64,000 nt of DNA from Lautropia sp. (GTDB lineage: Bacteria; Pseudomonadota; Gammaproteobacteria; Burkholderiales; Burkholderiaceae_E), in the NCBI GenBank assembly GCA_030527825.1, contig JAUNAC010000001.1, positions 1,203,464 through 1,267,463 of the forward strand, read 5' to 3'. The notes below the pieces were generated by a model. That model was not told the origin of the DNA and did no database searches. It saw only the letters and a program-made list of their open reading frames with translations. Shown in pieces: positions 1 to 7,818 of the stretch; position 1 is the stretch's first letter; each line of letters starts with the position of its first letter. A program made the position numbers and the translations under genes.

Positions 1-358
1 CGGTGACATCGCCCGGGATGTGGCGTGACGAGCGGATCGCTGTCGGGGCAAGGAGTTCTTCCCGGTGCAGAGGGGTCGCCAATGGAATTTCGGCTGTGGC
101 AATCTGATGGGCAAATTGATGCTCTTCCAGCAGCTGTTCGCGGCTCCAGCGTCCTGGCCGATAGAATTTGACCACCCGCCAGTCTCCATTGTCCAGGCCG
201 ATCAGATAGACTCGGTTCTCGAAGCTGTTGAGCGCCTGCAGACGCCCGTCACAGCGCAGGCCAATCGCTTCCAGGGAGCCCAGGACGGTGTTGGGGTCAA
301 GCCGGGCAAAGGGCTGGGCAGAAGAACGGGATTCTGCCTGAATCTGCACGGGGGACAT
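1..358 (-). CDS. srkA: Stress response kinase SrkA (YihE/RdoA), N-terminal part, cut by window edge
   Basis: The 119 N-terminal residues are visible and the rest lies beyond the left edge. The family is a cytoplasmic Ser/Thr protein kinase with a choline-kinase-like fold involved in envelope and stress responses. Diagnostic stretches are LNSFENRVYLIG (glycine-loop-like region, about residues 44-55), VVKFYRPGRWS (about 63-73) and EEHQFAHQIA. Start chosen at the ATG whose first base is 358, with a GGAGAA ribosome site a few bases upstream. The gene points the same way as the ccm operon, but a 140-bp spacer containing nothing I recognise separates them. Family assignment is firm from the motif set; function in this organism is inferred. 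Confidence 0.85.
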   Translation of the reverse strand, partial: MSPVQIQAESRSSAQPFARLDPNTVLGSLEAIGLRCDGRLQALNSFENRVYLIGLDNGDWRVVKFYRPGRWSREQLLEEHQFAHQIATAEIPLATPLHREELLAPTAIRSSRHIPGDVT

Positions 359-498
359 CACGCTTCTCCAGAGGGCGATTCGCAAGCATATGCGTCATGA
401 TGATAGTCCCAGCCCCGTGCTGGCCGCTATTGCACTTGCCGCCATGGTCGTTCATACGCCAAAAGAGGCAGGCGTTCATGCAACTCCCCGCTGTTTTT

Positions 499-1230
499 TT
501 AGCGATTCTCCGGTGGTGTGCCCGCTGACCCCTCCCTTGCGGTGCCGGTATTCATGGTCTGTCCGGTCGTTTCGGGTGGCAAGGTGGCCAGTAGTGCGTC
601 GACGTGGCGCAGCGCGTCTTCCGGACAAAGGCATTGGGCTTGCGGTGGCCCGACCGCATCATTTGGTGCAGCATGGGGGGGGGCGGTATCCGGTAGTCTG
701 GTGCGTCGATGTGAGAGTTGCCAGATGGCCAGTGCGGCTAGCAGCAGCATCAGGAGTGGCCCTCCCCACAACAGGCCGTTGCGCCACGACCAGACGGGGC
801 GGTACAGTACGAATTCGCCGTAGCGTTCGACCAGATAGTGTTTGATCTCTGCATCATCCTGTCCGTCGAGCATCAGCCGGACGACTTCCATCCGCAAATC
901 ATTGGCCAGATCGGCATGGGAGTCGAGCAGTGTCTGATTCTGGCACACCAGACAGCGTAGCTCGCTGGCCAGGGCACGAAACCGTGGGGTGTGCTGGATG
1001 ACTTCAGCCTGGGCTGCAACCGGCCCATAGGCAGCTGCCAGATAAGCGTCGTCCTTGTGCTGGATGACTTCAGCCTGGGCTGCAACCGGCCCGGCAGCGA
1101 TGCCCTGCTGCCGGGGAACAGGGGCCGTGGCCAGCGCATGACTTATCGAACCGCCAATGAGCAGCGCCAGCAGCGGAGCGTACCAGCGATATTGCAGCGA
1201 TGCGGTCATGCGGGCCAGGATTGACTTCAT
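499..1230 (-). CDS. ccmH: Cytochrome c maturation protein CcmH (apocytochrome thiol-disulfide component)
   Basis: This is a membrane-anchored periplasmic CxxC protein that reduces apocytochrome c for heme ligation. An N-terminal membrane segment (about residues 17-34) precedes the LRCLVCQNQ motif with Cys93 and Cys96, the typical CcmH helical domain, and a second membrane helix (about 149-170). Two oddities stand out. A 12-residue block GPVAAQAEVIQH occurs twice (residues 47-58 and 69-80) just before the catalytic domain. A Pro/Ala-rich tail of about 75 residues follows the last helix and is encoded across a run of nine C. The start overlaps the ccmG stop (ATGA), so translation is probably coupled. 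This is the last gene of the operon. The CcmI function is encoded separately at the operon start, not fused here as in E. coli. Confidence 0.93.
   Translation of the reverse strand: MKSILARMTASLQYRWYAPLLALLIGGSISHALATAPVPRQQGIAAGPVAAQAEVIQHKDDAYLAAAYGPVAAQAEVIQHTPRFRALASELRCLVCQNQTLLDSHADLANDLRMEVVRLMLDGQDDAEIKHYLVERYGEFVLYRPVWSWRNGLLWGGPLLMLLLAALAIWQLSHRRTRLPDTAPPHAAPNDAVGPPQAQCLCPEDALRHVDALLATLPPETTGQTMNTGTAREGSAGTPPENR
990..1092 (-). repeat. 37-bp direct repeat, 66-bp period, inside ccmH
   Basis: Bases 990-1026 and 1056-1092 are identical over 37 bp, separated by 29 bp. Because the period is 66 bp the reading frame is kept, adding 22 residues to CcmH. It looks like a tandem duplication whose second half has diverged or been partly replaced. 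Confidence 0.95.
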
Positions 1231-1880
1231 GGGGCTGATCCGGGCGTTGTGCCCGATGTCACGTCGCCCGTCAGTGCAGCGATCGCGGGTAACAGTGAGT
1301 CCTGCAGCGTCTGAATGGACAGTGCGCCAGTCATTTTGTAGCGGATACGCCCTTCGGCATCAACCAGAAATGTTTCCGGTACACCATAGACACCGAAGTC
1401 AATCCCTGCGTGCCCCTGGGCATCGACCAGCACCATCTCGTAGGGGTTGCCGTTGCGCTCCAGCCAGCGTCTAGCTTCGGATGCCTGATCCTTGTAGTTC
1501 ATGCCGATCATCCGGATCCGGTGACTTTGTGCCAGTGCCATGATCTGGGGGTGCTCCTGCAGGCAGGGCACGCACCAGGAGGCCCAGACATTAAGCAGAT
1601 AGGGGCGCCCGCGCAGGGCCTGCGAGTGGATGGTGGCTGGCTGTCCGGTTTGTGTGTCTGCGGTGGCGGGCCCGGGGGAGGAGGCCGGCGTTGACGGGAG
1701 TGTCAGGCGGGGCAGATGGAAGTCTGGGGCCATCCGGCCGATCAGGGGGGAAGGAATCTCGCGCGGGTTGTGTCCCAGCCCTAGCAGCAAGAATACTGCT
1801 AGCACCAGGAAGAAAATGGCAGGCAGCAGATAGCGCAGAGGAAATGAGAAAGCTGCTTTGCGGGCACGCGTCTTTGTCAT
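1227..1880 (-). CDS. ccmG: Thiol:disulfide interchange protein CcmG/DsbE
   Basis: A membrane-tethered periplasmic thioredoxin-like reductant of the Ccm system. 217 residues: an N-terminal anchor (about 15-35), then APDFHLPRL, the thioredoxin core LLNVWASWCVPC with Cys103 and Cys106, and the cis-proline region YGVPETFLVD. A Pro/Ser/Thr-rich insertion of about 25 residues (about 60-87) precedes the core. The frame is open further upstream, but the ATG at 1880 is chosen because it overlaps the ccmF stop as ATGA and gives the family length. It probably passes electrons from CcdA/DsbD to CcmH. Confidence 0.93.
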   Translation of the reverse strand: MTKTRARKAAFSFPLRYLLPAIFFLVLAVFLLLGLGHNPREIPSPLIGRMAPDFHLPRLTLPSTPASSPGPATADTQTGQPATIHSQALRGRPYLLNVWASWCVPCLQEHPQIMALAQSHRIRMIGMNYKDQASEARRWLERNGNPYEMVLVDAQGHAGIDFGVYGVPETFLVDAEGRIRYKMTGALSIQTLQDSLLPAIAALTGDVTSGTTPGSAP

Positions 1881-3919
1881 GGGGAATCCGTACGTAAACT
1901 GGCGGCATGCCTGCGTTTCCTGCGATAGCGGCGGTCCAGCATGGCCAGCATACCGCCTGCTGCCATCAGCAGGCAGCCCGCCCATATCCAGTCGACCAGC
2001 GGCTTGATCCATATCATCAGCGTCCAGCGCCCATCCGGCAGTCGTTCGCCCAGTGAGACGTAAATATCACCTGTCAGCCGGGTATCAATGGCGGCTTCGG
2101 TCTGGGGCATGCTCATGGCGCCGCTGTAGGCCCGTTTTTCTGGTTTCAGCACGGTATAGGGCTTTCCATTTCGGCTGACTGCGATCAGTGCCTGAATGGC
2201 CTGGTAGTTTGGGCCGGGGAGTTCCTGAATGGCCTGCAGGTGGAATTCGTAGCCCCTCAGGTTCATGTGCTGCCCTGGCGCCAGCGCCTGGTCTGCCTGA
2301 CTTTCAAGCGTTTTCACACTGGCCACACCGATGATGAATACACCAACGCCCATGTGAGCGAGGAGCATACCCCAGAATGCTGCGGGCAGCGCCCGGGCCC
2401 GCTGGAGGGGTGACACCTGGTTGGCATGGGTTGTGCGCGGCCACAGCCGTTCGTAGAGCAGTGTGAGGGCAGAGGCAATGGCCCAGATGCCCATGAACAT
2501 TCCCATGGTAAAGAGTATGGCACCACCGGCACCCATACCGCCGTTGGCAGGGCTGTTCAGTTGGTCGGCAGAGAAGCGCCCAGATGTGACACCACTCAGC
2601 AGCGCGCTGACTAGCGAAATGCCCAGTGCCCAACGGAGCCGTCGCGCCATGTCCGGCACGGGGGCGTGGCGCCAGCGGGCCAACGGGGCGACGCCCATCA
2701 GAAAAATGGCGGGCGTCATCAGGGGGACAAACACGGTTTCGAAATAGGGAGGGCCGACAGAGATTTTGCCCAGGTTCAGTGTGTCCAGTAACAGGGGGTA
2801 CAGTGTGCCCAGCAATACTGCGGCGCAGGCGGCTACCAGCAGGAGATTGTTGACCAGCAACAGGCTTTCGCGTGAGCTGATGGCAAAGGATGCCGGTGCG
2901 CTGTCACGCACCATTCGGGGGGCACGCCAGGCGTACAGAAACAGTGAGCCGCCGATGATGATCAGGAGAAATACCAGAATGAATACACCGCGGGTCGGGT
3001 CGGTTGCAAACGCGTGCACCGATGTGATCACGCCCGAGCGGACGACGAAGGTGCCTATCAGGCTCAGGCTGAAGGCCGCAATCGCCAGCAGAAGGGTCCA
3101 GTTGCGGAAGGTGCCGCGCAGTTCAGTCACGATGAGGGAATGGAGTAGCGCAGTGCCGACCAGCCAGGGCATAAAGGAAGCGTTTTCGACCGGATCCCAG
3201 AACCACCAGCCTCCCCAGCCCAGCTCATAGTAGGCCCAGCAGCTCCCCAGCATGATCCCAAGCGTAAGAAAGCTCCAGGCTGCGATGGTCCAGGGGCGCG
3301 CCCAGCGTGTCCAGGCCGCATCGACCCGCCCGCCGAGCAAGGCTGCGATGGCGAATGCAAAGGCCACCGAGAAACCCACATAGCCCAGGTAAAGCATGGG
3401 AGGATGCAGCACCATGCCTGGATCCTGCAGCAGGGGATTCAGGTCACGTCCATCTGCCGGGGCAGGCAGACTGCGCTCGAAAGGATTGGATGTCGTCAGC
3501 AGGAAGAGCAGGAACCCGATGGAGACAAATCCCAGAATGCCCAATACACGACTGCGCACCAGGGCGCCCAGCGTGCGGCCGAAGGTGGCCACTGCGGCCG
3601 TCCACAGTCCCAGCATGAGGGCCCACAAGAGCATGGAGCCTTCATGCGATCCCCAGGTCGCGGCAATCCGGTAGTGCAGTGGCAATAGCCGATTGCTGTT
3701 TTGGGCGACATTTTTCAGGCTGAAGTCTGAATGGACAAAGGACCAGGCCAGACAGGCAAATGCGAGCGTCACCATGGCGGATTGCAGCAGCGTGGCACGG
3801 TGCGTCACCTGCATGAGACGGGCGTCTGGGCCCTGAGCGGCCCAGAGCCCGCTGCAGAATTGAACTACCGCCAGCGCCAGCGCCAGCCATAGGGCGTAGT
3901 GTCCGATTTCAGCGATCAT
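1877..3919 (-). CDS. ccmF: Cytochrome c heme lyase subunit CcmF
   Basis: A polytopic inner-membrane protein that, with CcmH and CcmI, ligates heme from holo-CcmE to apocytochrome c. 680 residues, the usual size. Many transmembrane helices are visible, together with the tryptophan-rich periplasmic WWD segment GWGGWWFWDPVENASFMPW (about residues 235-253), the family signature. A conserved periplasmic region follows, ending in a final helix. The start at 3919 begins MIAEIGHYALWLALA, matching the family N-terminus. It overlaps ccmG by 4 bp and lies 61 bp after ccmE in the same operon. Confidence 0.95.
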   Translation of the reverse strand: MIAEIGHYALWLALALAVVQFCSGLWAAQGPDARLMQVTHRATLLQSAMVTLAFACLAWSFVHSDFSLKNVAQNSNRLLPLHYRIAATWGSHEGSMLLWALMLGLWTAAVATFGRTLGALVRSRVLGILGFVSIGFLLFLLTTSNPFERSLPAPADGRDLNPLLQDPGMVLHPPMLYLGYVGFSVAFAFAIAALLGGRVDAAWTRWARPWTIAAWSFLTLGIMLGSCWAYYELGWGGWWFWDPVENASFMPWLVGTALLHSLIVTELRGTFRNWTLLLAIAAFSLSLIGTFVVRSGVITSVHAFATDPTRGVFILVFLLIIIGGSLFLYAWRAPRMVRDSAPASFAISSRESLLLVNNLLLVAACAAVLLGTLYPLLLDTLNLGKISVGPPYFETVFVPLMTPAIFLMGVAPLARWRHAPVPDMARRLRWALGISLVSALLSGVTSGRFSADQLNSPANGGMGAGGAILFTMGMFMGIWAIASALTLLYERLWPRTTHANQVSPLQRARALPAAFWGMLLAHMGVGVFIIGVASVKTLESQADQALAPGQHMNLRGYEFHLQAIQELPGPNYQAIQALIAVSRNGKPYTVLKPEKRAYSGAMSMPQTEAAIDTRLTGDIYVSLGERLPDGRWTLMIWIKPLVDWIWAGCLLMAAGGMLAMLDRRYRRKRRHAASLRTDSP

Positions 3920-3980
3920 GCTGGTGCAAAGGGGTCCAGGAAAACCATGAAAGAGTACAACAGGAGTGGACGGTACTGAA

Positions 3981-4430
3981 TCAGGAGTTTTTCAGCGTGT
4001 TGACTGATAGGGGGTGTCCGGCCTTTTGCAGTGCTGAGGCGGCTTCGGGCGGCATATAGTTTTCGTCGTGTTTGGCCAGCACTTCGGTCGCAGAGAAATT
4101 GCCTGCGTCATCCAGTCTACCTTGTGCCACTACGCCTTTGCCCTCCCGGAACAAGTCTGGCAGGGTTCCGACATAGGCGACACGTATCTGGTGGTCACCA
4201 TCGGTGACTATAAACTGTACCCGGGTGTCTTGGCGCTGCAGGCTACCCGGTTCAACGAGCCCGCCGATCCGGAAAGGGCGTCCGCTGGGGGCCTCATGAT
4301 GGGCCACCTGGGTGGGGGTGAAGAAGAAAACGATATTACTGTTGAGTGCGTACAGCAGCAAACCCGCCACAGCGGCCAGTGTCGCCAACCCTGAGCCGAT
4401 CCAGACGAAACGTTTCTGGCGGGGCGTCAT
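3981..4430 (-). CDS. ccmE: Periplasmic heme chaperone CcmE
   Basis: Heme chaperone that covalently holds heme after release from CcmABCD and delivers it to CcmF. 149 residues. One N-terminal membrane anchor (about 9-30) is followed by an OB-fold beta domain. The heme-binding histidine is visible as His121 in VLAKHDENYMP, with Tyr125 four residues later, the HxxxY pattern of proteobacterial CcmE. The start overlaps the ccmD stop (ATGA). Confidence 0.95.
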   Translation of the reverse strand: MTPRQKRFVWIGSGLATLAAVAGLLLYALNSNIVFFFTPTQVAHHEAPSGRPFRIGGLVEPGSLQRQDTRVQFIVTDGDHQIRVAYVGTLPDLFREGKGVVAQGRLDDAGNFSATEVLAKHDENYMPPEAASALQKAGHPLSVNTLKNS

Positions 4431-4552
4431 GGGGACGGTTCATCCATATGACAGTGCGCCTGGCGGCGGTGACCCGCCAGTAGAATCAGTTCCAGCAGCA
4501 ACGCCAAGGCTGTCAACCCATAGGCGATCAGGACATAATGCCAGTGTGTCAT
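4427..4552 (-). CDS. ccmD: Heme exporter protein CcmD
   Basis: A 41-residue single-helix membrane protein that helps release holo-CcmE from CcmC/CcmAB. The sequence MTHWHYVLIAYGLTALALL followed by a basic-rich tail matches the CcmD pattern (short N-terminus, one helix, basic cytoplasmic tail). The frame extends upstream, but this ATG gives the family length. It is translationally coupled to ccmE. Position between ccmC and ccmE is standard. Confidence 0.85.
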   Translation of the reverse strand: MTHWHYVLIAYGLTALALLLELILLAGHRRQAHCHMDEPSP

Positions 4553-4715
4553 GGCAGTTGGAGAAGGGTATTGCAACAAGGATATGACAATACTCCCAGC
4601 GTGCCGGGGAGCGTTGATCAAAGTCAACGGTCGATATCTTTAACCCGTTGCGCGGTTAGCTGGGGGGTATGACCAGGTCGAGGGGGCCGGCAACCGGCCA
4701 TGCCAGGGCCCGATC

Positions 4716-5459
4716 TCATCGTTTCACAGAATGGCCGCACGACAGTTCATGGACCCAGTGCGTGTGAGCTTCCCGTATCAGGATGATGCTGCGGACACGG
4801 TGCAGAATGACGGCTACACTGTAGCACCATGCCGCCAGCGACATGACCAGCATGGCCATCAGCATGACCGTCGCCATATGGGAACCGCTCACCGGGTTGA
4901 CGCTGGAGCCCTGGTGCAGCGTATTCCAGAGATTGACTGAAAAATAGATGATGGGCACGTTGATACTGCCGACCAGCACCAGGATTGACCCCGCCCGGTC
5001 GGCCCGGGTACGATCCTCGATTGCCTGGGTCAGGGCAAGATAGCCGAAATAAAGAAACAGCAGGATCAGCGTTGAGGTCATGCGTGCATCCCATGCCCAG
5101 TAGGTGCCCCAGGTCGGCTTGCCCCAGAGGGATCCGGTCCATAGTGCAATGGCTGCCCAGAGTGTACCGGTTGGCGCAAGTGCCGAGATCATCATGGCTG
5201 ACATGCGGGTGCGAAAGCCCAGGTTCAGCACAGCGTAGCCGGCCATGATCAGATAGATGAACATGGCCATCCAGGAGGCGGGCACATGGATAAATATGAT
5301 CCGGTAGACCTCTCCCTGCTGGAAATCGGCTGGCGACTGGACAAAGGCCAGCCACAGGCCGGTCAGGCAGAGCAGGGCCGCACTGATGGCAAACCAGGGA
5401 ATCAGCCGGCCAGCGAGTGTATAGAAACGTTGAGGGGCAGCATAGGCGTACAGGTTCAT
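4716..5459 (-). CDS. ccmC: Heme exporter/handling protein CcmC
   Basis: Inner-membrane protein that presents heme to CcmE. 247 residues with six hydrophobic segments and the WWD-type motif WGTYWAWDARMTS in a periplasmic loop, plus histidines in IFIHVPASWMAMF as expected for axial heme ligands. The start at 5459 (MNLYAYAAPQRFYTLAGRLIPW) matches the family N-terminus; the frame remains open to 5513 but that extension looks non-homologous. A 163-bp spacer without a recognised feature separates it from ccmD. Confidence 0.94.
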   Translation of the reverse strand: MNLYAYAAPQRFYTLAGRLIPWFAISAALLCLTGLWLAFVQSPADFQQGEVYRIIFIHVPASWMAMFIYLIMAGYAVLNLGFRTRMSAMMISALAPTGTLWAAIALWTGSLWGKPTWGTYWAWDARMTSTLILLFLYFGYLALTQAIEDRTRADRAGSILVLVGSINVPIIYFSVNLWNTLHQGSSVNPVSGSHMATVMLMAMLVMSLAAWCYSVAVILHRVRSIILIREAHTHWVHELSCGHSVKR

Positions 5460-5487
5460 AAGCAGGACAGTATTGCCGGAGGGGGCA

Positions 5488-6180
5488 TCATTCCAGGGCC
5501 GTCCGAAGAGCAAGGGCGATCAAATAGGGTCCGCCCCAGAGGCACAGCAGCGCCAGTGCGGCCAGGAGTGCCAGATGGGCTTCCCATGCCATGCCTGCAC
5601 TATACATGTCTACAGCGCCAGCACCAAAAATCAGCACCGGTATGTACAGCGGCAGACACAGTAACGCAAGAAGCGCCCCGCCGGCACGAACATTCAGGGT
5701 CAGGGCGGCACCCAGTGCACCCAGAATGAGCAGTGAGGGGGTGCCCAGCGCGAGAGTCAGCATCAGCACGGCTGCCCGGCCGGGATCAACCGACAGTGCC
5801 AGCGCGAGCATCGGCGTGATGAGGATCAGTGGCAGCGTGGACAGCAGCCAGACTGCCAGCAGCTTGCCGGCAACCAGTGCCGTTGCCGAACGGCCGCTGG
5901 CCATCATCTGCTCAAGACTACCGTCCCGGTGGTCATGTGTAAACAGCATGGGTAATGCAGACAGCTGGGCCAGAAGCGCCATCACCCAGATGACCCCAGG
6001 GCCCAGCCGGGACAGGCTATTGGTATCGGGCCCCACGGCGAACGGAAACATCAGGCAGGCCAGGACAAAGAAGCCCAGCAGATTCAGGGTGTCGGCCTGA
6101 CGGCGCCACCCGACCTGAAGATCACGCCGCAGGGCCCAGATGAACGATGCGGGCGCTCGGGGTGCCTGGCGCTCATTCAT
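5488..6180 (-). CDS. ccmB: Heme exporter permease CcmB
   Basis: ABC-type membrane subunit partnering CcmA; the CcmAB ATPase releases holo-CcmE from CcmC. 230 residues, about six hydrophobic helices, and a conserved N-terminal region with WRRQADTLNLLGFFV and a central DHRDGSLEQMMASG typical of CcmB. It overlaps the end of ccmA by 8 bp and ends 28 bp before ccmC. Confidence 0.93.
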   Translation of the reverse strand: MNERQAPRAPASFIWALRRDLQVGWRRQADTLNLLGFFVLACLMFPFAVGPDTNSLSRLGPGVIWVMALLAQLSALPMLFTHDHRDGSLEQMMASGRSATALVAGKLLAVWLLSTLPLILITPMLALALSVDPGRAAVLMLTLALGTPSLLILGALGAALTLNVRAGGALLALLCLPLYIPVLIFGAGAVDMYSAGMAWEAHLALLAALALLCLWGGPYLIALALRTALE

Positions 6181-6805
6181 GATCGTTGCCCTTGCCCAGC
6201 CAGAGTTCGGCTGGCCGGCGATGCCGCAGGACGGGCAGATGGGTGGCGATCAATGCTGCGCCGCCTTGATCCAGATGACTGCCCAGCAAGTCATCCAGCA
6301 AATCACTTCCCTGAGCGTCCAGTGATGTGGTGGGTTCGTCCAGCAGCCACAATGGTCGTTGTGGCGAGAGCAGCAGACGGGCCAGTGTCAGGCGCTGCCG
6401 CTGCCCCTGGGACAGCCAGCGGGTGTCGGCATGGGGGCGGGCGCCCAGGCCCACGCGTGTCAGCGCATGCAGCAGGCGCGTGCGGTCAGGACGGCTACCA
6501 TCCAGTTCCGCGAGGAGCCGAAGGTTTTCGAGCACGTTCAGTTCGTTTTTGAGTCCCTGGGCGTGGCCGATCCACAGCGCATGCGGGCACAGTCGACCGG
6601 AACCGGGTTCAAAGCATTCATCGTGCCAGCACAATTGGCCCCGCTGGACGGGCGTCAGACCGAGCAGGGCCCGCAGCAGCGTGGATTTGCCGCTGCCGTT
6701 GGCTCCGCGCAGGATCAGGGCCTGACCCGTGGCCAGTGTGAAGCCAAGGTCGGTCGTCAGGTGCTGACGGCCGCGTTCGATGCAGATGCCGGTTGCGCGC
6801 ATCAT
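6173..6805 (-). CDS. ccmA: Heme exporter ATP-binding protein CcmA
   Basis: Cytoplasmic ABC ATPase of the CcmAB complex. 210 residues. Walker A GANGSGKST (residues 34-42), signature LSQGQRQRLTLARL and Walker B LWLLDEPTTSLD are all intact, and the length is normal for CcmA. The start overlaps the ccmI stop by 4 bp, so ccmI and ccmA are probably translationally coupled. A second ATG directly follows the first. Confidence 0.95.
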   Translation of the reverse strand: MMRATGICIERGRQHLTTDLGFTLATGQALILRGANGSGKSTLLRALLGLTPVQRGQLCWHDECFEPGSGRLCPHALWIGHAQGLKNELNVLENLRLLAELDGSRPDRTRLLHALTRVGLGARPHADTRWLSQGQRQRLTLARLLLSPQRPLWLLDEPTTSLDAQGSDLLDDLLGSHLDQGGAALIATHLPVLRHRRPAELWLGKGNDHE

Positions 6806-7713
6806 GGCTGGTCCTGCGGTCCTCTGGCCGCAGCCGGGCTATCGGGTGAAGATGCCGCTTGCGCCCGCACATTGGCCATGTACTGATTGACCTGCTCATA
6901 TTGAGGAGTGCCGGGCTTGAGCTGTTTCAACAGCGCTTTCCAGTAACCGAGCGCGAGTTCGGGGTGGTTCTGGCTCAGCTGGTAGGCACCGGCCAGGGCC
7001 AGGGCTTTGGGGTGGTCTGGCTGGCGCTGAAGCGCTTCCTGGATCAGCTCCCATGGGCGCCCCTTCAGGCTGGCATGTGCTTTCTGCCCCAGCGCATCGG
7101 CCAGATCGGTCCGGATCTGGGCGGAGATTGCCGGATCCGGACTGTCCAGCTCCCGCGCGCGTTCCAGGGCCGCAATGGCCCGGTCCTGCTCGCCCAGCGC
7201 CAGTCGGGAGCGGCCAAGCATCAACCAGCCTTCGACCAGCCCGGGCTCCGTCGCCAGCCGCTCCTCCAGCTGCGCCAGCATGCGCTGGATATCTGGGGTG
7301 GCGGCCTTTTCTTCAAAACCAGGCACGACGGCATCGGGCATCCCGGTAACCCGGTAAAAGGCCAGGGGCATAGCCACCAGGAGGGTGACGAAGGTGATGG
7401 CCAGCAGTAGTCGACGTCGTGGGGGGGCTACGGGCAGTGTGCCAGCTTCTGCGGGCGTCAGATCGGCCAGGGCGCTGGTGGTGAATTCGCGTATCAGATC
7501 TTCCCGCCCGGGCGCATCCGGCGGCAGGGCGGCCAACTCTTCATCAAGTTGCTGGCGTCTGTCACGGACGATGTCCCGGTTGAGCTGGTCTGCGCTGGTT
7601 GTTGACACGGGGAGACTGTTTGCCTGCTTGCGCAGCAACGGCCAGCAAACGAACAGGCCGATGATGGTCGCGGCCAGCACCAGGAGCCCGAGAAAGAGGG
7701 AGGGAGATGTCAT
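6802..7713 (-). CDS. ccmI: Cytochrome c maturation apocytochrome chaperone CcmI (CycH)
   Basis: Membrane-bound TPR protein that binds apocytochrome C-termini and feeds them to the CcmFH ligase. 303 residues: an N-terminal helix (about 5-24), a cytoplasmic segment with INRDIVRDRRQQLDEELAAL-like heptads, a second helix (about 103-122), then a periplasmic TPR region (LVEGWLMLGRSRLALGEQ, later repeats) and a C-terminal repeat with YQLSQNHPELALGYWKALL. It is the first gene of the operon, an unusual place, since ccmI commonly sits last or is fused to ccmH. Confidence 0.9.
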   Translation of the reverse strand: MTSPSLFLGLLVLAATIIGLFVCWPLLRKQANSLPVSTTSADQLNRDIVRDRRQQLDEELAALPPDAPGREDLIREFTTSALADLTPAEAGTLPVAPPRRRLLLAITFVTLLVAMPLAFYRVTGMPDAVVPGFEEKAATPDIQRMLAQLEERLATEPGLVEGWLMLGRSRLALGEQDRAIAALERARELDSPDPAISAQIRTDLADALGQKAHASLKGRPWELIQEALQRQPDHPKALALAGAYQLSQNHPELALGYWKALLKQLKPGTPQYEQVNQYMANVRAQAASSPDSPAAARGPQDQP

Positions 7714-7762
7714 GCTGGCATTGTCGGACTTACTGCTGGCGGGGTCAAAGCCGTCGGGAGGT

Positions 7763-7808
7763 GGGGCCCCTGTCCTTGTCCCGTCGTGACAGACAGGGAC
7801 GGGGCCCC
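7763..7808 (-). terminator. Long GC-rich hairpin after the secretion operon
   Basis: GGGGCCCC at 7763-7770 and again at 7801-7808 is self-complementary, and the adjoining TGTCC/GGGAC bases extend the stem, with about 30 bp between arms. It lies just below the hlyD-like stop (7819) and above the ccmI start (7713), so it would end or attenuate leftward transcription between the operons. There is no T run, so intrinsic termination is uncertain. Confidence 0.4.
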
Positions 7809-7818
7809 TTTCAACGTG

